The position numbers were made by a program, and so were the translations under genes. Below the pieces are notes generated by a model. That model ran no database searches and was not told the DNA's origin. It worked only from the letters and a program-made list of their open reading frames with translations. A stretch of DNA of 64,000 bases from JAWWPG01 sp963820035 (GTDB lineage: Bacteria; Actinomycetota; Actinomycetes; Propionibacteriales; Nocardioidaceae): NCBI GenBank assembly GCA_963820035.1, contig CAWFYK010000003.1, positions 186,001 to 250,000 on the forward strand, read 5' to 3'. Below, one piece after another: positions 25,666-34,028 of this stretch. Position 1 is the first letter of the stretch. Every line of letters begins with the position of its first letter.

Positions 25666-25951
25666 TCTGAGGTGGGCACCACTGCCGGTCTGGGCTTCGA
25701 GACGTCGTACCACGACGAGACCTACGCCTTCGCACACTGTGACCGAGACTGACGATCCATCTAGCTCACGCTGACACTGCGAAGCCGTCAGCGCGTACCT
25801 CCATGTCGATGACGCAGACCATCTTGCAGCACAGTGGCGGGCGGCGGCCTTCGACGTGACCGGGCCGAATGACTTCGAGTACGGCAAGCGGGAAGGGTCA
25901 CACGCCGACCCTGACGGCAGCCTCATCCAATTCGGATCGCCGCTCCGCCGC
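25666..25951 (+). pseudogene. VOC/glyoxalase-type protein remnant
   Basis: Fragments in different frames read AGLGFETSYHDETYAFAHCD and then SAYLHVDDADHLAAQW...VTGPNDFEYGKREGSHADPDGSLIQFGSP, the standard order of a bleomycin-resistance/glyoxalase-like VOC protein. A stop and at least one frameshift lie near 25750-25780 and the N-terminus is missing. It is a decayed cytoplasmic VOC gene. Confidence 0.65.
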
Positions 25952-25953
25952 CA

Positions 25954-26160
25954 GTGGCATCCTCTGAGGATGAGCAACACCGAACACGAACCCCCCTGGC
26001 TGCCCACTCTCAGATCAAGTGCGGATGCTGCGGTCGCCGCGGACGATCCATGCACGAGCTAGGCGAGACGCCCGGCGTCTTCATCTGCCGAGGCTGCGCG
26101 TTCTACGCATTCCGGTACGCGGACAAGACCGGTGGTCACGGGCGCGGTCGCCGACACTAA
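25954..26160 (+). CDS. Small zinc-ribbon protein (start uncertain)
   Basis: The frame ending at 26160 encodes KCGCCGRRGRSMHELGETPG, then VFICRGCAFYAFRYADK: two CxxC pairs about 20 residues apart, a compact zinc ribbon. GTG at 25954 opens the frame, but a better N-terminus is ATG at 25970 in another frame (MSNTEHEP), which would join after one extra base in a C6 run near 25990. Function unknown; proteins of this shape are common as uncharacterised small actinobacterial ORFs. Confidence 0.45.
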   Translation: MASSEDEQHRTRTPLAAHSQIKCGCCGRRGRSMHELGETPGVFICRGCAFYAFRYADKTGGHGRGRRH

Positions 26161-26487
26161 GCCGAAAATCACGATGCCTCGGCGAGTCAAGTAGGTCATT
26201 GCTCAAATTTGACTCAAGGACTACTGAGGAACTTGCGGGCTTGCAGCAGCGGCCTGCGGTCCATGCCGGGCTGGGCACAGCCCTCGGAAGAGCGCTCTTG
26301 AGACAAGGCTGAGACCCACGCCTTTGGTCATGCGGCACATCTCGGCACGGTCAGAGCAGGAGCTACAGGGGAGGCTCTTGCATGGCGTGTGCGTCCGGGC
26401 CTGCCACCGCATCTCTTGCCGCCGGTGGCACGAGTCCTGTAGGACTGAATCACTGGAGAAGATCATCCGCATAGCTAGGAGGGCCGA

Positions 26488-26697
26488 GTGAGCGTATACA
26501 GGGTGACGGACCTCATTGGAACGAGTACGACATCGTGGGAGGACGCGGCGGCCGCTGCCATCCAGGCTGCGAGCGGGACCCTTCGCGATCTCAGGGTTGC
26601 CGAGGTTGTCGCGCAGGACATCCAGCTCGCTGAGGACGGCGGGATCACGTATCGGACGAAACTTCGGATCTCGTTCAAGTACGAAGTGCAGGAGTAA
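26488..26697 (+). CDS. Dodecin family protein
   Basis: 69 residues from GTG with AGGAGGG seven bases upstream. The small beta-alpha-beta-beta dodecin fold is clear: VYRVTDLIGTSTTSWEDAAA, ASGTLRDLRVAEVVAQDIQL, ITYRTKLRISFKYE. Dodecins assemble into hollow 12-mers that store flavins or CoA. Length is as expected. No operon partner; flanking DNA is remnant-rich. Confidence 0.88.
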   Translation: MSVYRVTDLIGTSTTSWEDAAAAAIQAASGTLRDLRVAEVVAQDIQLAEDGGITYRTKLRISFKYEVQE

Positions 26698-26974
26698 GCA
26701 GCCCAACCAACCCAGGCCCTAATTCCTGCCGCCGAATCGCAGATCCCTTCAGTTGGCGCGGTGCGGCGCCGTCGCGACGATCGTCTCGGCGTTGTCGTCG
26801 AGCATGGGCTCTTGGGTCCATGTCAGGTCCGGCGAGTGCCGAGACGGCGCTCCGAGCTGCCAACGCGCGATGTTATAGTTCAATGGTTGGCGTCCGAAAA
26901 CCTCAGCGCCTCACTGGGCTGGCTAGTTCTTGAGTCTGAGCGTGATCTGGTGCCGGGAAGAAGGATTGGTCCCC

Positions 26975-27316
26975 ATGAGCGAGGAAGAGCCTGCAGGCAC
27001 CCAGATCGGTGCGAAAGCCAGTGGGATGGCCGGTGAGATTGAGTTGACGGCCCGCGATCTGGCACGCGTGGGCCAGGAGGCCACCGATTTGGCCGGTGCG
27101 CTGGCACGCAAGGTGGCCACCGTAGCCGGCAGTCGTCCCGATGACGCCGCCGGGTCAGAGATCAGTCAGGAAGCTCACGACTTGGCCGAGGCGATTCAAA
27201 AGACCACCGGGGATGCCATGCGCATCGCGCAAAGAGCCGTCGAGATGGCGAGCAAGATCACACGGGCGGCCTCCGGCGGCAGCGGCACGCCGCAGGGCGA
27301 AGACCCCCGGAAATAG
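26975..27316 (+). CDS. Hypothetical helical protein
   Basis: 113 residues from the ATG reading MSEEEPAGTQIG, with GAAGAAGG about 10 bases upstream; an in-frame GTG-type start at 26930 adds 15 residues with no support. The protein is Ala-rich and mostly alpha-helical with heptad-like patterns (ELTARDLARVGQEATDLAGAL, AHDLAEAIQKTTGDAMRIAQ), suggesting a coiled-coil or helical bundle. No Cys, no membrane span. I do not recognise a family. Confidence 0.5.
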   Translation: MSEEEPAGTQIGAKASGMAGEIELTARDLARVGQEATDLAGALARKVATVAGSRPDDAAGSEISQEAHDLAEAIQKTTGDAMRIAQRAVEMASKITRAASGGSGTPQGEDPRK

Positions 27317-27957
27317 GCCAAGAATCGTGTAGATTCACGGGGATAATTCGGACTCCGCGCTAGACCTTGCCTCGAGGATGCCGATCCTCGCTTGGTCCAC
27401 GCACAGGAAGTAGTCGGCCCGAGCGTGACCCTTCGCCATGATGGACTCGCGACCGCTACACCCTGCTTCGCGAAGCTCGAGGTCATGCGGGCTGTGCGCC
27501 CGGTTCGGACCCGCATATCCGGGGTGGGCGGTGTGTCAGCGGGGTTCTCCGCACGTCGTCACTTCCGAATCACAGGGAGACGAGATCAGATGACCGGAAC
27601 GACCATCGCCAGCTTCGTGGCTGCCACGCACACCGCGGATGCACGACCTCCATGACCTCGACCCTCCTCACCTCGCGACTGGACCGGCTCGGTGTCCGTC
27701 ACGGGGAGGACAGGGATGATCAGAAGTCTGACGCTCGTGCTCAAGGCAACAATCCACGGTTCCCGTGGAAGCCCTCCACCACCATGCTGACCTACAGGCT
27801 CACAGGCACCACAGAGGCTCCGGCGTCCAACCCCGACGAACCCCGCCATCGTGATCCGACCCAGCCGCCCCTGACTAGAGCAAACACGGCCACACCCGAC
27901 CACGAATAATCGCGCACCACGGTGCGCCTCGGCAAAGGCGCTGGGTCCCCCCCCCCC
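27317..27957. other. Non-coding stretch ending in an 11-C run at the integrase junction
   Basis: About 640 bases with only short, unconvincing open frames. At the right end is a near-perfect palindrome, GCGCACC-AC-GGTGCGC (27912-27927), followed by a run of eleven C (27947-27957) exactly before integrase homology resumes with CACCGGCCTGCGG. The run may mark a recombination or assembly junction. Confidence 0.5.
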
Positions 27958-27960
27958 ACC

Positions 27961-28511
27961 CACCGGCCTGCGGTGGGGCGAGCTCGTCGCCCTCAAACCC
28001 CGCCACCTCGATCTCTCGGCAGGGAAGCTGACGGTGGAGGAGACCATCGTCGAGGTCTCCATCAAGAACTCCCCCACCGGCGCCCGTTATCACCAAGCCC
28101 TACCCCAAAGACAACGAACCCCGCACCATGGCCCTGCCCCACGAGCTCGTCGCCCAGCTCGCCGACTGGATCAACCAGCGCGGCCTCAAGCCGAGTGACC
28201 TGCTGTTCGCCAGCCGCGACGGCACCCCCATCTCCCGCAACACCTTCCGCACCAGGGTGTGGCGACCCGCCGTCAAAGCCTCCGGCGTCGACTTCCAAGT
28301 CCGGGTCCACGACCTCCGCCACGCCCACGCCTCCTGGCTCCTCTCCGGCGGCTCCGACATCCGATCCGTCATGGACCGCATGGGCCACGCCCGAATCACC
28401 ACCACCCAGAAATACCTCCACACCCTCCCCGACGCCGACCACAAGAACCTCACCGCCCTCAACCGCATCCGCAACATCACTCCCGGACCGGAGCCGGAGA
28501 CGGCCGGCTGA
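27961..28511 (+). pseudogene. Integrase, C-terminal catalytic half
   Basis: Begins inside the catalytic domain at TGLRWGELVALKPRHLDL (first catalytic Arg) and continues through VEETIVEVSIKNSPTG. A one-base loss near 28086 shifts frame, after which ITKPYPKDNE... runs to HDLRHAHASWLL, MGHARITTTQKYLH and the natural end at 28511. No start codon or N-domain. It complements the N-terminal half at 8145-8681, lacking only ~18 codons between them. Confidence 0.8.
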
Positions 28512-28800
28512 GCGAGTGGGATCGGCCAACACCGTGGCGCAGCCAACCAGCCGGGGCACACGGCCCGCTGATACCAAACCTGTCCAGCTACGACCCGGCG
28601 ACCAGCGCCAGACACCGGCAACCGGCGACGCGCCACGATCAACCCCCCTTCCAGACTCCGACGGTCACTCAAGCGCACCAGCGGCTCGGAATGGACACCA
28701 AGCACGGCACCAAGGATCCGGCCAAGGATGGTCACCCCGCGAGCGGCGTTACCGACCTTAGGTAGGTTTATGAGTCTCAGATAAAGCACCCTAACGTGTG

Positions 28801-28806
28801 TAAACT
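28801..28806 (+). promoter_or_regulatory. Candidate leaderless -10 element (TAAACT) for the AAA ATPase
   Basis: TAAACT ends six bases before the GTG start at 28813 and is preceded by TGTG, the extended context seen at some leaderless starts. No Shine-Dalgarno sequence exists between them, which supports a leaderless mRNA. Confidence 0.4.
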
Positions 28807-28812
28807 CGCAGC

Positions 28813-30027
28813 GTGCACGCCGTTACCAACCCCTATACGCCCAACGCTGGAGCCGAGCCGCAAGCCGTCGTCGGCCGCGACGACCAACTCAGCTCGTTCG
28901 ATCTACTCCTGGCCAGGATCGAGTCAGGTCGAACCGAGCAGTCGATGATCATCACCGGCCTGCGCGGCGTCGGAAAGACCGTCCTGCTCGGCCAGTTCCG
29001 GACCAAGGCCCTCGCCCGCGAATGGGTAGTGGTGGAGCTCGAGGCCAGCAAGAACGACGAGTCCGCGTTCCGCAGGGACATGGCCGCCCGGCTCCGCACC
29101 ACCCTGTTCCAGCTCTCACCCAAGGCCAAGTGGACCGACCGGTTCCGGCACGCGGCCTCGGTACTCAGATCCTTCACGGTCAACGTCGACGCGGCCGGCA
29201 CCTGGACGGCCGGCCTGGACATCGAGGCCGCCGAGGGATTCGCCGACCATGCCAACCTCGCCCTTGACCTGACCGACGTGTTCGTCGCGATCGGTGAAGC
29301 AGCCGCCGAGCGAGGCCACGGGGTCGTCCTGCTCCTTGACGAGATCCAGTTTCTGAGCAAGCAACAACTCGAGGCCGTCATCGAAGCACTCCACAAGATG
29401 GTGCAACGCAAGCTGCCCATCACCCTGGTAGGAGCAGGACTACCCCAGATCGCCGAACTCGCCGGTGACGCCAAATCGTATGCAGAGCGGCTCTTCAAAT
29501 TCCCGGCACTCGGAAACCTGTCAGCCAACGACGCGAGAGCCGCACTCTCGCGTCCCGCCGCTGACGAGCAGATCGCCTACGCAGCAGACGCACTTGACGA
29601 AGCCGTGGCCATCACCGGTGGCTACCCCTACTTTCTCCAAGAACTGGGCTACGCCGTATGGACGGTCGCCGAGGGCCCAACAATCACCCGCGACGACATC
29701 CTTACCACTGTGCCCGGATACCAAGCCAAGCTCGACGAGTCGTTCTTCCGCGTCAGACTCGACAGAGCCACAGAGCTGCAACGTGCCTACCTCAGAGCGA
29801 TGGCCCAACTGGGACCCGCACCACAAAAGGCCTCCGACGTCGCCGACCTGATGCGACGCACCTCTCAAAACCTCGCCCCCACCCGCGCCGAACTCATCAA
29901 CATGGGCCTCCTGTACACGCCCGAACACGGATACGCCGCCTTCACCGTTCCCCACTTCGACAAATTTCTCATGCGCGCGATCACCCAACTCGTCGTCCCC
30001 GAACTACGTCGGCGCCCCAAGCAGTGA
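28813..30027 (+). CDS. AAA/ORC1-Cdc6-like ATPase
   Basis: 404 residues from GTG. Walker A is IITGLRGVGKTVLLGQF (about 47-63), Walker B is GVVLLLDEIQFL (about 174-185), sensor-type TLVGAGLPQ follows, and a winged-helix-like C-terminal region ends NMGLLYTPEHGYAAFTVPHFDKFLMR. The layout is that of archaeal/bacterial ATPases related to ORC1/Cdc6 and found singly on mobile DNA. It may remodel protein or DNA complexes, and such genes often lie near defence or toxin systems, but nothing here shows which. The start is chosen because a -10-like TAAACT lies six bases upstream. Confidence 0.8.
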   Translation: MHAVTNPYTPNAGAEPQAVVGRDDQLSSFDLLLARIESGRTEQSMIITGLRGVGKTVLLGQFRTKALAREWVVVELEASKNDESAFRRDMAARLRTTLFQLSPKAKWTDRFRHAASVLRSFTVNVDAAGTWTAGLDIEAAEGFADHANLALDLTDVFVAIGEAAAERGHGVVLLLDEIQFLSKQQLEAVIEALHKMVQRKLPITLVGAGLPQIAELAGDAKSYAERLFKFPALGNLSANDARAALSRPAADEQIAYAADALDEAVAITGGYPYFLQELGYAVWTVAEGPTITRDDILTTVPGYQAKLDESFFRVRLDRATELQRAYLRAMAQLGPAPQKASDVADLMRRTSQNLAPTRAELINMGLLYTPEHGYAAFTVPHFDKFLMRAITQLVVPELRRRPKQ

Positions 30028-30389
30028 CAGGGAAAATGGCAGTCCCTGTGGCAACACCGTTCCTGTACAGACCGCGCGAACAGCGCTCGTTGGGTCCGTG
30101 CTCATAACGGACCTGGCCTTCAACGTCTGAAGGTAGCTCCCGCGACCCTTCATGTCGCAGGTGGTTGGTGATCGCGAGCTTTCTCAGGCTCAGCGCCGGC
30201 GGGGCATCCGGAAAGCCAGACCACGCAGACAAGGTCGCGGGGCGGTTGTCCGGCCGGAGCCACCCCGCGACCTCGCTGGTTTGGTCGCTCCTCGTACCCG
30301 TTTGTGGGCCCAGCGACCGAGGTCGGCAGATCTACGACCTGAGTCTCCGAAGCTAGGTGGCGACGGCTGGTCCTCTGACGCAGTTCCTA

Positions 30390-30807
30390 CCGATAACGAC
30401 ACATCGGGAGCCGCGCAGATACATCCGGCGGCCGTCCTATCGGGACGGGTCCGGGCCGCGCCGACGCGGCCCTCGCCGAGCTTTCCGCTGGGCCGCACTG
30501 CTTTGTCGGGGACGCTCCACGGCCCGCATCGAGCGGGCTCGTCGCACCGCAATCCTCCAGTGCTCGTAGAGCGAGCTCGACCCGTTGGCGTTCGGCGCAT
30601 CGGCTACGCGCTTCTGCGGCGAGCTTGGGCGCGGTCTTGGCCATCGGCCGCACTGCTCGTCGCAGGCACGCCGATCTTCAGATCGCTGCTGTGGCGGTGG
30701 CCAATCGACTGCCGCTCTACACGACCAATCCCGTTGACTACGCGGAACTCGACCCATTTCCGTTGCTGGTGTCCGTACCGCGGCCGACCGGTCCTGCCGT
30801 CACCTGA
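30390..30807 (+). pseudogene. VapC-type PIN-domain toxin remnant
   Basis: Parts in three frames line up with the PIN toxin order: ALAELSAGPH, then ARIERARRTAILQ, ELDPLAFGASATRF, and finally RRHADLQIAAVAVANRLPLYTTNPVDYAEL to the stop at 30807. The N-terminal Asp-containing strand and the antitoxin are not recognisable. Several frameshifts make it inactive. Confidence 0.65.
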
Positions 30808-31102
30808 CAGGTGCGGGACATCTCCGGAGGCGACGATGCCGCAGGCCGACATGAATGAGATGGGTTTGCAGTTGATCAGCGCCTGTCGTTGCACGGGGGC
30901 CTGGTTGCTGCTGACGGTCGACCGAACCGGTTCGGCTGTGTGCAAGTAGGAGGTCAGCTGTTTGGCCCTTCCTTCCACACCAGGCACGCCATCCCCGTAC
31001 TCTCAGCAAGAGAGAGCAAGGTCGGTGTGCCCGGTCCGTGGGGTGGGGAGGGCCGGCATCAGTTGCCGTCACCATGCTGGATTTCGGTCGAGAGGGGGGC
31101 GT

Positions 31103-32545
31103 ATGGACGCCCGAAACTTTGGTCTGCTGGTTGCCGTAGTGATGTCTCTTTCGGTGGCGCCGACGACGCTGGCCTCGCCGGCTCGGGCGGAGGTGAGCCA
31201 GCTGCCAGCAGAGTGGGCGCCGTCGACCGCGACCATCACTTTGACCCCGCGGGTGGGTCCGCCCACCACCATGGTCACGGTGACCGGCAGCGGGTTCGGC
31301 GCCCTGGAATCGGTCGAGGTCGACTTCGCGCGGGCCGAGGTGGGCAGGGTCTCGACCGACGCCACCGGCGCCTTCACCACGTCACTCAAGGTGCCGGCGA
31401 CCGCACGTCCGGGTCTGAACCGAGTGACGTCGACGGGCTTGACCAGCGGCCTTCAAGCGGCGACAACCTTCCGGGTGCGCACGAATTGGTCCATGTTCCA
31501 CCTCGACCTCGCCAACTCCGGCTTCAACCGCTACGAGAACGTGCTCAGCCCGACGAACGTCGCGGAGTTGACAACCAGGTGGAGCTTTAACACCGGCAGC
31601 TACATCGAGTCGTCGCCGGCCGTCGTCAAGGGAGTCGTATACGTCGGCTCCGACAACGAGTCGCTCTACGCATTGAGCGCCAGGACCGGAGCAGTCAAGT
31701 GGTCCTTCAAGACCGGCTACTGGGTCAAGTCCTCACCGGCTGTCGCGAAGGGTGTCGTGTACGTCGGATCGAACGACGGCAAGCTCTATGCCCTGGACGC
31801 GAAGACGGGGTTGCCGAAGTGGGCGTACAACGCAGGTTACGGCGTCGAGGACGGTCCGACCGTGGTCCACGGCGTCGTCTACTTCGGCTCCGACGACGGC
31901 GTCGTGCATGCGGTGGACGCCACCACAGGCACCCAGAAATGGTCTTACACCATCGGCAACAACGGCTTCTACGGTTCCCCGGCGGTGGTACGCGGGGTCG
32001 TCTATGTCGGCTCGTGGAACAACGGCAAGCTCTACGCCATCGACGCCGCGACCGGGACGCTCAAGTGGTCCTACGCGACGACGTACGCGTTGACGTCGCC
32101 GGTCGTCGTCGGCGGCACCGTCTACCTCGCGCTTGACCTGGCGAACACCGGCCGGGGCGGGGTCGAGGCGCTCGATGCATCGACCGGGACGCTGAAGTGG
32201 TTCACTGCGGCCGGCGACTACGTGTTCTCGACCCCGGCGGTCGCGAAGGGCGTCGTGTACGTCGGATGCGGCGACCGCAAGGTCTATGCGCTGAAGGCCT
32301 CCACCGGCGCTTTGAAGTGGACGGCCAGCACCGGGTCCGACATCACTGCCTCGCCCGCGGTGGCCAACGGTATCGTCTACGTGGGGTCGCACGACGGCAA
32401 GATGTATGCCTTCGACGCGAGCACCGGGGACGTCGCCTGGACCTTCGACACCGGCAGCTACATCCTCTCGTCACCTGCGGTGGTGGACGGCGTCGTCTAC
32501 ACCGGGTCGAACAGTGGCATGCTCTACGCCTTCGGAAGGCCGTAG
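31103..32545 (+). CDS. Exported PQQ-type beta-propeller protein with N-terminal TIG/IPT-like domain
   Basis: 480 residues from ATG with AGAGGGGG upstream. A signal peptide (LLVAVVMSLSVAPTTLASPARA, about 8-29) predicts export. Residues ~40-135 resemble an Ig-like TIG domain (TPRVGPPTTMVTVTGSGFGALESV...). From ~140 at least eight BamB/PQQ-like blades repeat the pattern SSPAVVKGVVYVGSDDGKLYALDA.TG..KWS, with a final GMLYAF. Such propellers usually scaffold protein complexes or bind PQQ-like ligands; no catalytic motif is visible. It ends just before an IS3-type copy. No operon partner, role unknown. Confidence 0.82.
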   Translation: MDARNFGLLVAVVMSLSVAPTTLASPARAEVSQLPAEWAPSTATITLTPRVGPPTTMVTVTGSGFGALESVEVDFARAEVGRVSTDATGAFTTSLKVPATARPGLNRVTSTGLTSGLQAATTFRVRTNWSMFHLDLANSGFNRYENVLSPTNVAELTTRWSFNTGSYIESSPAVVKGVVYVGSDNESLYALSARTGAVKWSFKTGYWVKSSPAVAKGVVYVGSNDGKLYALDAKTGLPKWAYNAGYGVEDGPTVVHGVVYFGSDDGVVHAVDATTGTQKWSYTIGNNGFYGSPAVVRGVVYVGSWNNGKLYAIDAATGTLKWSYATTYALTSPVVVGGTVYLALDLANTGRGGVEALDASTGTLKWFTAAGDYVFSTPAVAKGVVYVGCGDRKVYALKASTGALKWTASTGSDITASPAVANGIVYVGSHDGKMYAFDASTGDVAWTFDTGSYILSSPAVVDGVVYTGSNSGMLYAFGRP

Positions 32546-32631
32546 CCGGCAGCCCTCAGTTCACGGTGACCGAGACGAGCAGCAGTGAGGTTCCCCCCGG
32601 ACCGTAGAGGCATCAGCTATCAGGAGGTGCT

Positions 32632-32931
32632 ATGCCAGAGAAGCGGAAGAAGTACGATCGGGAGTTTCGTGAGGGAGCTGTTTGGATCGTTGACGAGATG
32701 GGGAAGCCGATCGCGCAAGTCGACCGCGACCTGGGGGTGAACGAGGGCACGTTGGGCAACTGGGTGAACCAGGCCCGAGAGGCAGCCGAGGGGACTCGCG
32801 GGTTGTCGAACGACGACCGCGAGGAACCGAAGCGGCTGCCCGCCGAGGTCGCGGAGCTGCGGATGGAGCGTGATGCCCTGATAGGACGTGTCGAAGAGCA
32901 GGCCGGACACTCCGCAGTGGACGTCTGGTGA
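32632..32931 (+). CDS. IS3-family OrfA (HTH transposase subunit), altered end
   Basis: 99 residues: KKYDREFREGAVWIVDEMGKPIAQVDRDLGVNEGTLGNWVNQAREA is the IS3 OrfA helix-turn-helix, and RLPAEVAELRMERDAL is the leucine-zipper part. The normal ending (LKRSVVLWVKEA-type) is displaced: about 60 bases encoding IGRVEEQAGHSAVDVW precede the bases that should follow. AGGAGG lies just upstream of the ATG. The same insert is present in the copy at 47526. Confidence 0.75.
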   Translation: MPEKRKKYDREFREGAVWIVDEMGKPIAQVDRDLGVNEGTLGNWVNQAREAAEGTRGLSNDDREEPKRLPAEVAELRMERDALIGRVEEQAGHSAVDVW

Positions 32932-32980
32932 TGTCTCGACCGATCCGTGGTCCTGTGGTCAAGGAGGCGACGAAGCGAGC

Positions 32981-33244
32981 GTGGCACGCTTCATCGCCGA
33001 CCAGCGGACCAACTACCGGGTGCCACATACGGTCGTCTGTGCCCTGCTGGGGGTCAGCCTGGGATGGTTCTACAAGTGGCTGGGCCGGGCGCAGGGGTCG
33101 GCCGCGACGAGTGGGTTGCACACCGGGCGGGACCGTCGCCGCGACACGGTCGACCGGGCGATCGCGGTGGCGTTCAAGGCCGCCCGTGGTCTGCACGGCT
33201 CGCCGCGACTGCACGCCGACTGGACTCGTCTTCGGCGGATTTGA
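32981..33244 (+). pseudogene. IS3-family OrfB N-terminal remnant
   Basis: Begins VARFIADQRTNYRVPHTVVCALLGVSLGWFYKWLGR, an IS3 OrfB N-terminus with HTH_21-like start, and runs to RGLHGSPRLHADWTRLRRI before the stop. The DDE catalytic core is completely absent. Confidence 0.72.
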
Positions 33245-34028
33245 GTTTCTTGCAGACGTGAAGGCAAAATCCTCAAGAAAGCCAACTGTCCAACAACTTC
33301 AACCAACTACGCACGACGGGATGGACTAGCAGTACGTACTGAGGAGAAGATCCTGCGAATCCTGTCGCTTCAGTGGTTGATTCCATTCTCGGCTGTCCTG
33401 CGCGCTGTAGGCCATAAGCCTGCGCCGCATACGCGAAAACTTCTCGGAGTCGGCCTGCAGTTTGGGCCTGCCCGAGTCTGCCAACGCAAGGCATCCTCTC
33501 GACGGATGTGCTGGCTCTCGCAGAGGTGAACGGGGTCGATGAGCAGCATTGCCTCGATCTTCATCTCCGACAGCGACGGCTGACCGTTATCACCGGCGAC
33601 CCACTTCTTGAGCTGCCCGCGCCGGACGAGGGGGCGTGTGCGCAGAGCGCGCTCACGAAGACGACAACGGCGAGCCGGCACGCGCCCACGGTTCGCGTCT
33701 AGGGAACCGGCAGCGGCGCCGGCGCGGCAAGTAGAAGAAAGCGGTATGGGGGGACACCGCCAAACGCCATCGGCAAGGCGTACAGGTCCGAACCCGCCTG
33801 CACAGCCCGAAAGACGATGCCACCGCACATCGCAGAACCGCCAGCACCACGTTGGGGTCTGTGGTGAGGCCTGGCGGACGTCGCGGACCAGGTGATCGAG
33901 CACCCTTGCACTGGAGGTCGTCGGCCGACAGTTCATCTCTTTGGGGTGATGCGACGAGGGCTAGGCACGGTCGACTGTGGTGGTATGGCGACCCGCCGGC
34001 TCGCCGACGACCGAAAGAGGACAGCGCC
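33245..34028. other. Unexplained intergenic stretch
   Basis: About 780 bases between the IS3 copy and the GH15 gene. Open frames on both strands are moderately long (up to ~190 codons on the minus strand, 33370-33936) but have no recognisable motif, start context or codon pattern. I treat it as non-coding or as unrecognised remnants. Confidence 0.4.

Larger units (their letters stand above)
32586..33244 (+). mobile_element. IS3-type element, copy 1, truncated
   Basis: Starts at TGAGGTTCCCCCCGGA, which is repeated at 47481. It contains OrfA and the first ~88 codons of OrfB and then ends; no right inverted repeat is seen. Identity with the copy at 47481 is near-complete up to about 33148, after which the two diverge although both remain IS3-like. 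Confidence 0.75.
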
